Assembly (NCBI GenBank): GCA_037389465.1
Contig: JAZARR010000159.1
Span: 1,116,001 to 1,180,000, forward strand
Direction: 5' to 3'
Length of the DNA stretch: 64,000 nt
Source: Baylisascaris procyonis
Lineage: Eukaryota > Nematoda > Chromadorea > Rhabditida > Ascarididae
Made by a program: the position numbers and the translations under genes. The notes beneath the pieces are model-generated. The model saw only the letters and a program-made list of their open reading frames with translations, did not search any database and was not told the origin of the DNA. Below, in pieces: positions 12,006 to 24,109 of the stretch (within the stretch, counting starts at the first letter, position 1; each line of letters begins with the position of its first letter).

Positions 12006-15000
12006 GTTATACCTAGATGTGTAGTCCGGTCAACAGATTATTATGTTATCGTCTTCCTTATGAATCGAGATGGTATGAACTCTGATGTTATAGGACACCG
12101 TGGATGCTGCTTTCCTTCTTTTCGTTTGAGAGAGGGCTAGGTGATCACACCCTACTGTTTGAGTTTCGGAGCTCTCAAGTATTCCTCAATACTTGCTACT
12201 CACTATTCGGGTTTTCAAATATCACTTTGATTGGGTCTTTCCATGGGCTTTGTTAATTCTAGCTTCCCGTTCTAAACACTCTGTAGAAAGCGCATCAGAA
12301 TTAGTTGTATTTGGAATCCCTTCAAACCTGAATCGATATGAAACGTTTCTTTTCGTGAGAGAGAATAGCGCTAAAAATCTTTTCAACCTCAATAAAAACG
12401 GCTAATTGTTGACTTTGTTTGCGCTTCTTGATAAGCTGCCCAGCCTGTTTTTATAAAGATGACCTCACTCGGCTCACCTGACCGTCACTTGTATCGTCTC
12501 AATTATTGCCATCATGTACCGAAGAGTGCAGTGGATATCGGAGTTGAACTCAGATACCATTCCCGCTATTATCTCTCGAACTGGTTTCTTCGTGACTTGC
12601 CTCAGCCACCATCTTAATCCGAATGTCCGTTCGAAACTTAGTCAATACCCCAATTCGAATGGTCTTTGAGCTATGCAAAATTGTTTTCGTCCAAAGCTTG
12701 TTCCATGCCTCAAAAATGGTGAATTAAGCTGTTGAGCACGTCTTGTTGCTTTCGCACCTCCGCTTGAAATTTTGTTTGGCAAATTTGACAGTTATATCAG
12801 ATTTTGTTCCGCATTTTTACGTGTACTAAAATCTCAGAAAGTTGGGTATTCATTTTTTCACGAGCTATCGAAGGGTTTGAGTTGAAGAAGGAGAAGCTAC
12901 CCGTTCAAGATGTACCATTTCAATATTGCATCTCAATCTCTTTAGTGGTGGTTTCGCAATTCGGAAGTGAGGGAGATACTAGCAGATCGACTCATGAAGT
13001 TTTCGAAGGAGCAATAAATACCCAAGTACGAACCTCTAGGTATGTGAGAATAAAAAAGCTTTCCCTTAGCTCAACTTACTTCACGCTACCGATAGAACTA
13101 TTCATGTTGAGCAGGAAGGGGATAAATTTTTGTTGCCTTCGACTGGGTAAACATATCACACTAGTTTCAAGGGTGGGAAATTCAAATATACAAAACAAAT
13201 CATACTTAACTCTTTAAACAAATCACAGCAAATTGAAAAGTAACAACTCAATATGTAGTGTAGTTTAAAGTTCCTCACACCTGCTAAATACTTTAGAAGC
13301 GCTGTGAACGGAAATGCTTCCGATCGGTAGATGATTTGTTATGAAACTTTTTTGTGAAAAAGTGGCGAGAGTTCTCTTCCTAAGCTGGAATTATTTATTT
13401 TTTGCAACATTTCTTGGACCTTAACGAGCGTTGAGGCCAAAAAAAAATAACGCGTACTTGTTGGTACGACGACAGAAATTTTCCTTCTGGCGCAACTGCC
13501 TAATACGAGGTGTCTAAAGGTTAATGAATCGCATAGGCGTAGGATGGGCTGGATAGCCACATGTTGTTGAGACGAGCATAGCACCTAAGTTTGCGGCTGC
13601 ACTGCACTTTCTTCGCATATTTTCTTAGAAGCTGTTCCAGCAACGACTATGGCTTACAGCAATTTTTTTCTTTGGAAAACGCTTTTTGAACGTTGGCCAC
13701 AGGAACTTCACTTTGTTTGATTGCCTGAGCGGTAGTCTGTAAAGTCGCCAAACATCGTAGACCATTCTAGAACTGCTACAATTAATTGAATTCCAGTAAC
13801 TGCTATATTTCTCAAATCGTTTATTATGCATCAATAGGTTTCACTTTACCGGTTACTTGCTATCCGTATAACGTGCAGCTGCTGTGACAGAGAGCAAGCA
13901 AATTAATCTATAAGCAACAGAAAGAGTTCAAAGAATAGCGTCCACCTACTGGCTTATAAGCCTTATTTACGTTATCTGCAGATTGCCTGAAGGGATTATT
14001 TCTATACCTGAAGGGGGTTTTGGAAGAAAAACTCTATTAAGTGGTAAACAATTTGGTTCCCTTAATCGACATTCGCTTCCTATATCTTCTGTCTTTTTTA
14101 TGTAATTAAACCGAATCTGTAGAACGTAACGAGCTTACCTAGCTTACGTTAATTTCTAAACGATCTTTGATATTGTCTTACCTCATAAGTAAATGCTATT
14201 TCTTGAAAACATATCCTAGAAAAATTAGTGACATACTTCAAAACATTTTAGCCGACCGTTAGTATAGAATATTTGTGAAATCCATCATCTCTTCTAGTTC
14301 AGCGGTGACTTTGTATTATGTGCTAGTGACTGTCTACTTTGTCTTTCCACACCAAAATTAGATCATTGGATAGATTGCATATCCATTTGCAACTTAATCT
14401 TGGGTTGAATAGTGAGTTGTATGACACTTTTCAGTAGCGAAGTGTCAGGTGTTCTGTATCAAAGGTTTCATTGACTTCCGATTCTCTGTGATAAGTGAGT
14501 GACGTGTTGGAAAGTATTGTTCAAGCTAACGATTTTGGCATCTTAGAGAACAGATATCGTTGAGACAGGGACAAAGCAAAGATTTGGGCAAGGGGCAATG
14601 CTTTGACCTTTGTCTGCTCCCATTTTATCGATAAAACCTTCAAGGCTCATGACCTATAAACTTAAATTTTCGAGTTTTCAGAATACGCGAAATAAATTTT
14701 TTCGTAGGGTTTTACGAAATTTTCATAATTCCAACTTTTGATTACTGTCGTTTTATTTACTTGCCTCAAATTTTAAGGCGTAGACAACCAATAGAATCTC
14801 TATAGAGCCGCCTCAGTGAATGCCTATCTGAGTTCTGCAAAGCGCTCACGACTCACTGAAAAGGAAATGATCACGTGGATTTATTACTTTTCGAGTTGAA
14901 AAGAAGTCTGAACGGCCTAGTTAAAACACACAAAACAGTGTGCAGATTTTATGATTTCGGGTTCTTCGAGTCTTCCATTTCATACGAATGCAGCGGACAA

Positions 15001-18000
15001 CCGTTAGTACTGATCTAGAAGAAAAGGATGAAGTAACTTAGAAAGCACTTCTGCAGCCGTATGGTTGAGTTCTGAGGTTATCCATCTTGTAACATCATCA
15101 TCACTTCCGCCTCTCCCAATGCCTTTAGGAATGCTGCTAGTAAGTTTTTGTTCCACGGTATGCAAGATGACGAGCAAGACTGACAAGAATCTTGTAAGAA
15201 AGGCTAGCCGGGCTAGCAGTTCCCGATTCGCTCGCTTTTTCTCGACACTTTTAAGTTCCTTTGTATACTTTTATGTCGTTTTATTTTTCTACGTTCTTTA
15301 TGTATGCTTTCGGAATCTTTGTTCTCTTAAACGTCCAGCAAACTCTATCTTTCCTCACCGTCTCTTTTGCTTTCAATAAAATGGAGATCTGACTGCAAGC
15401 TGCTGAGCTGTTTGGATCGCACAAAAAGCCAATTACTTTAAAACACATCATTAAAATATATCGCCTCGATAGGTAACAGTGAATTGAAAACCAAATCGAA
15501 CGCAGGCATTCTTCTCACTTTTCGATATGCAGTGTCATTCTCGAATGACCACTATAGTTGTCGATAGCAAGTTTGTGGTTTGGGCTGACCAGGGAATAAG
15601 CAAAACAACTGTGTGGTGTTACCTAGAACATCTGCTGAAGATGTTGCTATTCCAAATAAGCATGCAGACGCTTGCTGAGATCATATAACGATTTTGCACT
15701 TTTCCCGAAAACTTCCCGTCCGTTGCATGGTATCGGTTATGGGCGATTTTTAGTTACATCGGTTGCAAACGATGTGAATGCCACGAACACAGACAGCTTC
15801 AGTAATGAGCATGCAACATGTGCGTGCATGACGTCATCTGTGGCCAAATTATTGCACTTTACTTTTAAGCACTTTCTAGCAAGGCTACCGTTATGGCAAT
15901 AAACGTGCTTTTGAAACCGACACATAAACTACAAATTTTTTGAGCCGTTTCCCAACTATAGAGACTACATGCTCACCTTGTAGCTCGACGTAAAACAGGA
16001 TAAATATATAGCGTCTTAAACAATAAAAATTAATCCTAGGAGCCTCATTAGCAGGCCAATTTTGCATTTTCCTACAGAAGCTGTAAAAAACGTATATTGC
16101 AGTCTTAGAAATGAGTTCTTCTTTATACTTTGTAAAGCAGATTATAACAAATACATCAAAAAGAGAGAATTCAGCGCACTAATTCTTAGAAACTCTGAAC
16201 GTTGCATGCTTTTGATGATGTTTCATCGAAAAGCTGATATGCTTACACATAGCATTCTTCACATTTTTGCATAATAGTAGATATTTCATTGCTGAGGTTT
16301 TGTGCATGTTGTTGTTTCCGACATATGCTTAAGAGAAGATTAAATGAGCGGAAATGCCGCAAATGATGGAAAAATATACGGACGATTGGGACATAACAAA
16401 CGGGCATTTTTTATTAGCGTTATTTTCAGTGAATTTATAGCTTCTGATTGTGATGCTTGAGCACATATTTTAAACTTTCTCTTTCAGCTACGAGCATCAC
16501 ATTCTTTGAAGACAGAGATTTTTTGAGACGAATCTCTCATTTCTGTTACTATGCTTGGCTCATTTCTAGGCTTTTTTTTGTTGAAGATGAGTGATTTCTT
16601 GTGAAATTGGCGGCAGAACTAGGCAAGACCAACGACTTGAAATATAGCATTGTCCAGATGTGGCATACTCTCTGTTGTACTTCACATATACGTGAATCGT
16701 TCTTCGAATTAAGCTTATTGGGCTGCTATGAAGAAAATTTTCGATAAACTGAATATACAGTGCTCTTGCTTTGAACAGAAATTCCTTGTAGTTAGGGCAG
16801 AAAGAGAAAACATGCACTCATAGTCGTCTCTAGGAAATTTGATCGGTAGAAATCAGAACGTAGATAGTAGGCCTTGGCAAGTACCACGCCTGAAGTACAA
16901 AGTTCGGGGAATTTTTAGAGGGGCGCAATCAAATGCGTCCACAAAATGACACAAAAACCCTGCACATTTTTTCGTGTAGGCAGAGAATTTTAAATCCAAG
17001 AGCGTATCACTTTCGCTTCTAGGACCTAAGCCTACTCTCTAAAATGTCTTTTTATGTGTTTTCACAGATTTGCGTGTGCAAATTATACGGCTCGAATAAC
17101 AATAAGTGAATATTCCAGGGAAACCTTGTATCAGCAGTCAGACCATTTAAAGTGTAAATAAGAATCCGTTGATGAATTATTGTGTATATTTTATTTCTTG
17201 CGATCAGATTATGCAGTTGAGTGGCATAGTGAGTGGAATTGCAAAAAACACATCCTGTCACCTCTTCTGGCATCCTTCTCCATTTGTTTTGAAAAAGTTA
17301 CGAGCCGTTGAAAAGTAATGAAGCACAACCTCTTTCAAATAGGACCCTGAAGATGCTTTTGTGAAAAAAAATAACAGATTTTAGTACTTATCAAGCCTTG
17401 AAGTAATGCATGATTTAATTCGCGTTAAAGCAACGCGTATTTACACTGGACGTACTATCCAAATATAAGTCATGCCATTATGTTTTCTTATTTTAAAATC
17501 AGGTTATTTTGAGTGAGGGAATGAAGGGATTAGAGAAAGGTGAAATGGAATGTTCAAGCGGATAGTGAGTACAAGTGAAGCAGAATGTTCAAACCTTCGA
17601 AATAGAGGTATGACGTATGTTCCAGAGGAATGCAGGCAACTGCACAAGAAAATTGTGCGCAATAATTGGAAAGTTCACCACCATTCATTCAGATCGTTAA
17701 AGACATCTCGACTAAGCCTCGATCAGCTCAACGCAGTTAAGATATTTTGTTCGATAGTGATCACTGTTAGAGCAATTATTTGAAAAAGAAAGTTCGGAGG
17801 TTAAGCCAAACAGCAGAAGGTGGAGTCATGGGTAAGATTCCTAAGTTTATTATCAATGTAGCGAATAGCATCTCTTAAACACAAGGCGTTCAGATCAACG
17901 GTTTTTGGCCTAGGGACGATCAACGGTTTTTGTGTGGGTTACTGACTCCGTAACTCAATTGGAACGATATCCACAAAGAGCGCAGGAGAGATCTTTACCG

Positions 18001-18603
18001 TGAGCATATATCTAAAAAAGTGATGCAAAATTACTGCAGCTTGTGCTAACTCGTTTTGCATATTGCTTCTTTTCAGAGTTGAAAGCCTATTAAAATCGGC
18101 ACTTCTCTGTGCATTTTCAGTGATTGCATAGAATTTATAGCTGGTTATTGATAGAAGCAAATTTCACTTGTTATTTGCATTGTCTCGATTTCAAAAGTTC
18201 TGGATGGTTGTTTTTCATGGACAAGTTTATAAGCATATGATGAGGTAGGTTGTTTTTTTGTTTTCGAGTCATATACGTGCATCTTCTTCAGACGTTTTCT
18301 TGGTTCTGTTACATGTCTTGCATCTTAGGCAACATATTTGCTGCAGAAACGAGGCCATTCACGATCGATATAAAACTCTTAAAATGTTATCTCTGCTAGC
18401 TTTTGGAAGTAGAAGCAATCAATTCGAGGTTAGAAAGCCTTACTATGACACAATATCGGACTGGAAATCTTGCAGATATGATGACGAACTTTGTTCGTTG
18501 AGTACTCTGGCTGCCTCAATGTAGAAATAATGTTATTCGAGAGATTTAGCACGTATATTCGAACGGTTAATTCTTGCAATCGTAATACATTTAGAATGAG
18601 CGT
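12006..18603. other. Gene-poor stretch with a few unsupported open frames
   Basis: A 137-codon plus-strand frame (12.8-13.2 kb) fits chance expectation. A 77-codon ATG frame at 17550 and an open frame ending at 18524 (..RKPYYDTISDWKSCRYDDEL..) on the plus strand look slightly more protein-like and could be exons of a plus-strand gene converging on the membrane-protein gene. GATCAACGGTTTTTG occurs twice, 25 bp apart, at 17893 and 17918. Otherwise nothing recognised. Confidence 0.45.
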
Positions 18604-20380
18604 TTAAACTTTCTGTTCTACTGTTTCGTAACGGTCATCGTCACAGTTCTTAATTCCTTTCCATATACCCAAGATGCACATCATTCCGAATGCAACTCCG
18701 GCTAGAACTGTTTGCACAATAAGAAGAGTGTTATTTGGTTCGCCTTCAATATCGATCATTTCGCGCACCTGAAATATATCCATTTTAAACGAATATTGAT
18801 TGATTAGATTGGGCCAAATTTGATTTATATTGTTACCGTTTCACTTCAGGATTCATAAGTAACCGTTTCCATATTGCAACGAATGGCATAAATTTGAGTG
18901 ATATAGTCATCATTAACCAATAATTTCAATGAGCGTTGACAATTTAATTTACATTCATTCAGTGACTGCTTCTTACCATATTTTAAGCATGATTCTCTTT
19001 TTCTTGCATACTTTCTGTTTTTTGAGCATCTCATTGCCTTCATGAGGAAAGCAGCAATGATACTCTGCAGCATTGGTTTACGACAGTGGATCTCTATTCA
19101 TTTTGGTGGTATACATTACCGAATGAATTCCAATGATGTGATCATTAGAAAATCACCACAAAACTGATACATATAGGAACATCGAACAACCTGCTAATAC
19201 TAATACCCATAAGAAAACGATGTTATCAATACGAGCACTTCAAAAAGATATGAACAACGGAAAGGAAACAACAGTTAAGTGAAAGAGGGAAAACGGAATT
19301 TTAGGCATTTTATATTGGACATAACAAATTTTGAGGAATTGCTTGCTTGCCCAGTCTCAGTAAGTAGTTAATGAATGGTCCTATTTTAGTGGTTAATAAT
19401 TTGCGCGATATAAATGCAATGAAATGTGACGAAATTCTTTGTTCCTCAACACACTAAACGAGATTTAAGCGTCAAATGTGCCTTCATTCATAGAAGGGCA
19501 AAAAAAAAGAGTAAAATATAAAACTTAAAAGTTCAATTTTTTCGACGTCGATATCAGCGATTTGAGAGAAATGTGCGATTGCTTTCATCCTCTTGACCAC
19601 TACGGCTGCTCTTAAAACGTCGTCAATACCATAGATCTTAGGAGTTTTGTTTTTCCAGTATTGGCGAGCTTTCTTTTTCCGATCCTCTTCTTCCTCTCCG
19701 TACTCTTCGTTATACTCTTCCTGGTCATCATTGTAGTCTTCAGTGAATTGGCTATCATCTTCATCCTCCATCATCTCTTCGTCGTTTTCATACCGTTGCT
19801 TGAATGTCTTCAAAACACACATTTCAAAAAGCAGTTATATTCCAAATCTCTTGGAAATTGGACCGGTTTGTTCTATTGGGCACCAGCCTCAATATTTCTG
19901 TCGCATCCTGTGAATTATTTTTAGGAATATGCATGCATTATGCTATTTACAGGTTTGTAGCATTCTGTCCAATTTCATAGAAATCGATCCGCTTGATGCC
20001 ATTTGTGACAACAAAAATTTTAATTTATTTCCAGTTCTAAAGGAAGCTTGACACGCACTTCAAATTACGTAAACGTACACTCACTTGAATGCAGAGAAAT
20101 TCACTCAATGCGATAATCCTAACAAGTTGAAATGAAACACCAAAAGATGCAAGTTGACTTTTTATTAGTTGAGTAGAATAAACTAGTAAAACTATTAACT
20201 TGAAGCAGTTGTGAATGTGACTGCAATATTGGCAACATCCCACAGTTCCATCCAACAGTGGTGTGAAATAACAGAAAGACTGAATAAGGTGTAGCCAGGA
20301 AGGATATCCCGCTTTTTATCATCAATTGTCCATGAGGGGTTTATGAGCTTCTGTATCGGTCAAATAAATGTGGCTGATAT

Positions 20381-20425
<45 letters not shown>

Positions 20426-20762
20426 TCGTTTTGCCCTGTCTGTTGCGCGGTCGGCTGTGAAGCTCCGACCAGAGCTGTTGGCTCCGCTCAGCCGAGCCAC
20501 CCCGCCCGGCACAAGGGCGGCAGAACAAGTCCCGACAGTCATAGGAGGAACGACGGTGAATCGGCTCGTCAGCATCCGACGGGCAGGAGACGAGCCTAAG
20601 CCTTAACCTTCACGCGACTGACTTGCTAGAGGTAGAGGCCGACCTAAAGACCACAGCAGCAAAGTGTACCAGAGAGGCATTAAGTCAGAGCAGGCGGAAG
20701 CGATATGAAGAGACATGTATTCGTAGTGAATGCTGTGTTCATTGAAATAAATAAATAAATAA

Positions 20763-20845
<83 letters not shown>

Positions 20846-23360
20846 CCATCAGAATTGTTGAATGCGAACTTGTTCCAAGGGTATATGCGCCAAAGTAGTT
20901 TAACGATGCAGTCGGGCTCACTTCAGTCCGCACAATCATCATAGTTGCGCTTCAAGCCCATATTCTGGCAGGCGTATTAAGCACAAGAAGTCTTTTGTAC
21001 AAACAAAAACATCCTCTTGATTTTCGCAACTGCATAAAAGGGGAAGCTAGCTCCTGACAATGCAGTATACTGAGCATATCTTCAAGCTGCCGCTAGGAGG
21101 GGCGTCCTATGCCAGCATTCGCATAATTGCATACAGTAAGCATAATAATGTGGACATTTGTCAAAGGACTGTGCCACCTCCGTCTTTTACTGAATAGGAA
21201 CGCGTAAAACATTCGAACTGGCGTTGCTATTCATTAGGGATCCCAAATTTTTAAGGCTTCGGGAGTTCTAAATTAGAGAGGATGGGCATTATCCGCAAGC
21301 ATTTATCATCATGACATCAACCGCTGTTCACATTCAAGCTGTTGTTTAAGCCACATTGTAGAGACCGTGTTGTAGCACCATAGCACGGAAAATTTTTAGC
21401 ACTTTCAACAGGGAACTACTACCGAGAAATGCCTCAACCACTACGCAACTCTTCCAGATTTTCTTAGCTATCAGCCGTGTTCGATATCCGTCTATGCTCA
21501 CAAACACTAGAAAACTCATCCATTGCATCGGGCAAACCCAATTCATAATCTTATTGACTGCCATGAATAGCCCGAATATGGCTGTCAACTTTTTCTGTGC
21601 TCTGTTGCTTATGCCAAAACTGATATTCTATTGATTTTTCCTGGACCCAAGGAGGTGGATAAACTTCCAATTTCGGGACTCCCGAAGACCACAGTTCTAG
21701 ATATCGAGACTTTTACAGTCGAGGACCGCTGTGGAATTTCGGCGTTCCTTCATTGCGTGGGGGACCCAAGCGTCATCCGACGAATCGCAAACAGATTGGT
21801 GGTGCGCCAGTAGTGCTTCATATGTGAATATTTATCTTTTTGAAGAAATTTAGTCCACTTCGTTCAATATAAAATGAATGAAGCATTTTTAAAAGAATAT
21901 TTTAGTAAGTAATAGCAACAACGTTACTAATAAAATGTCTTCAAATATTTGTTACTGAATTCTTTGAAATTAACTTCAGCGCAATTAAATGACTACAAAA
22001 TAAAACATTAAATACAATATTTGAAGTATTACTCAATGTTTTAGCACAACTAAAGTCATAAATTAGTATTGAAAGAAAAAATAACGAAAAACAAACCTTT
22101 TTCTTTTTTGGTTTCTTTTCCTTTAGGACGATAAATTGAACAATAAACCTCTCATTATCGTCTGTACATCTCATTCGGAGCATTATTATATCGTCATGAA
22201 AAGAAATATCATTAATTCTCAGTTAATAACTGTAAAATAAAATAGCTAAGAATGAAGATAACCAATGAAATTGAGCTCTACAAATTCCATTGAGTTCTGA
22301 TTTCGTGCATTATCCACACAAGCTGTGCGTGACTCGTTACAGTGGCAACGGTGTGACTTGGTCGATATGAAGTCGATTCAAATCATCAACTCCATTGCAA
22401 GTGCAGTATAGCTACAATTCAACAAACTAAATTTTAGTTAGTTTCATTAGTTACCGAATTGAGCGCTTCCTGAAATTCTTCGGAGAATGTCCGTTTCCTT
22501 TTCGAGATCCTCAATCCTCAAAAGGAACAGCCAACCTTCATGAGATTCAAAGAAACTAAATAGGTAATGCCTTGCATGCCTTATGAGAGTAAAACAGGTG
22601 CTCAAAGCGTTTTTTTTTTAAGTTTGATCACCTCTCCATTAAAGCGAATTGCTTGCTGCCAGCAAGCGCTGAATACCTGGTCAAGACGAAGTGAAGTGGC
22701 AACCGCTTCGCGGAATTTTTCCTCCGGGAAGACATCGTGATGTTCGGCATGCTCATCCAGCTTGAAAACGACGCTTGTTGCCGGGAACCTATTTCTTCGA
22801 ATTTTCAAAAGTTTGTTGCAGCTCTTCTCTGGTGGCGCTTCCTTGAAAGATACCCAATTTATTCAGTTATATCTACGCGGTGAAAGGACCTCAGATAAAA
22901 ATATCTTCTGGGTTTTCCCATAAGAACGGCAATCTCAGCAATTATTAGGGCCTAAAAAGGAGTCAGAGATGTAAATCATTATTTGTCGGTGGCACGCTGA
23001 GACAGCACGTTTTCACGTTACTGTTAGGTTTCTGCTATTTCTCGAATGTTTTACTGCACATTCACTTCTATTGGGTGCACTACACAGACTTATAGACCGT
23101 CAAAATCATCGTAGTGAATTCGCAAATTTTTTCATTTAATTGCACACTAATCGGCAAAGACAAAATAAAAGAATGCAATGTGGCTGAATGCAATTAACGT
23201 GTGCATTAAAGGACAATAGACGAACCTCTTTCAATGATAACGCGCATACACACGCATGATACGGATGATCGCGATTACATACGGTGTGATTAACCTGAGG
23301 ACAGATTGATGCAACTGCATATTTGATGAGAAGTAGCAATAGCACATCGCGTATGTTCAT
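18604..23360 (-). CDS. Predicted single-pass membrane protein with lysine cluster and acidic tract, eight exons
   Basis: Exons are 23360-23295, 22951-22890, 22788-22677, 22469-22455, 22411-22341, 22217-22097, 19807-19547 and 18768-18604. Phases agree at every junction (0,2,0,0,2,0,0), giving 290 residues. Exon 1 is a signal peptide (MNIRDVLLLLLIKYAVASIC). Residues 143-149 are KKPKKKK. Residues 156-191 are almost wholly acidic (EEMMEDEDD through EEEED). A basic KKKAR follows, then a membrane segment at about 251-272 (LLIVQTVLAGVAFGMMCILGIW) and an 18-residue tail ending KNCDDDRYETVEQKV. Sequons lie at N202 and N248. Type I topology with most of the protein lumenal or outside is inferred. Weak points: the fourth exon would be only 15 nt (EALNS), the 22217 acceptor (AACTGAG) and 19807 acceptor (TTTTGAAG) are non-canonical, and the 19547 donor is GTCGAA. 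The 2.3 kb intron 22096-19808 carries the GC-rich insert and TA tracts. Family not recognised. Confidence 0.62.
20385..20422. repeat. (TA)n microsatellite, left flank of the GC-rich insert
   Basis: 38 bp of AT alternation immediately before the GC-rich block at 20423. Confidence 0.97.
20423..20762. mobile_element. GC-rich insert with (AAAT)n tail inside (TA)n, possible retroposon
   Basis: About 320 bp of clearly higher GC than the surroundings is bounded on both sides by (TA)n and ends on the plus strand in about four AAAT units (20745-20762). A GC-rich body with a short A-rich repeat tail, set in a simple repeat, resembles the 3-prime end of a non-LTR retrotransposon or a SINE. No reverse transcriptase is encoded and no name can be given. 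It lies in the 2.3 kb intron of the membrane-protein gene, in antisense orientation if the tail marks its 3-prime end. Confidence 0.45.
20764..20842. repeat. (TA)n microsatellite, 79 bp, longest in the window
   Basis: Uninterrupted alternation of T and A, right flank of the GC-rich insert, intronic. Confidence 0.98.
21631..21813 (+). other. GC-richer 60-codon open frame in an intron, possible repeat relic
   Basis: Within the same intron as the GC-rich insert, the plus strand reads PGPKEVDKLPISGLPKTTVL then DIETFTVEDRCGISAFLHCV and onward to a stop. Base composition differs from the intron around it. No flanking splice sites were convincing. It may be a transposon fragment or a gene fragment; unrecognised. 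Confidence 0.25.
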
Positions 23361-23374
23361 TGTCGCTGAAATAA
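23361..23374 (-). promoter_or_regulatory. Probable spliced-leader acceptor, TTATTTCAG, 5 nt before ATG
   Basis: Minus strand reads TTATTTCAG then CGACA then the ATG at 23360. A consensus acceptor this close to a start codon is the usual mark of nematode trans-splicing. It also supports 23360 as the true start and the signal peptide as the N-terminus. Confidence 0.6.
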
Positions 23375-24109
23375 CGCATAGTAGTTATTCCCTTATTTCG
23401 TAAATATTTTGCACCTAAACGAGAACTAACTCATTTTTATACTTAGAAGTAAGAGCTTTCACACAGGGAAAGACTTGGTTATGGATATGATAGAAGAAAA
23501 GTTTGAAAATCGAGCAAGCATTGTAGCATTATCTGTGGTAGCTGAAAGGAACAAGCGTTAAGCAACAGATCGCAGCAAATGCGCTAACTGCAAATGAACG
23601 ATATGCAACAAGCTGAGAGTCAAGGAAACCTCTCAGCAGTTGACTCTCCAAATCTCGATTCCACTGCTGCTATGTAAACAAAATCCCACAGTACATCTTA
23701 CTATTTGCAGTGCATCTCTTCTTACGAACGCCATCCACATATCTATGTTTAATTTTTTCAAATAACATTTTCCTCAACTAACATTCACACTTCAAACGGT
23801 AGCATTATTGTTGTACTAGTATTACCGAAATATTGCCTACTACCATTAGCAGCGGAAGTGTGCTGCAGTCTGTGATGGTATATCTTTTAAAATATCATAG
23901 CTGCTGTATCGTGAATTTCCAACACACCTAGTGCATGAACGCACTCACTCTTTAAACGGAATGAGACAATACCTAACTTGTGCTTGCCCAACAAACCTCT
24001 TACTACACATCTCATAAATATTTGCGGTTATCGTCACTATAAAGATGCCAAAATTGGATTCATTGTCATAGTGTACTTCAAATAAAAGCAAAAGGAATTT
24101 GTAGCTACC

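Noticed and set aside
12804..13217. 137-codon plus-strand open frame
   Set aside because: Length fits chance; no protein motif, no clear splice sites.
18846..19073. Minus-strand frame with several cysteines next to the last exon of the membrane-protein gene
   Set aside because: A GTAAGA donor is present but the exit phase does not match the last exon in any open frame.
22470..22560. Alternative exon HEGWLFLLRIEDLEKETDIL in the membrane-protein gene
   Set aside because: Its phases do not fit the exons on either side (2 in, 1 out), although the peptide itself looks reasonable; the microexon model fits phase.
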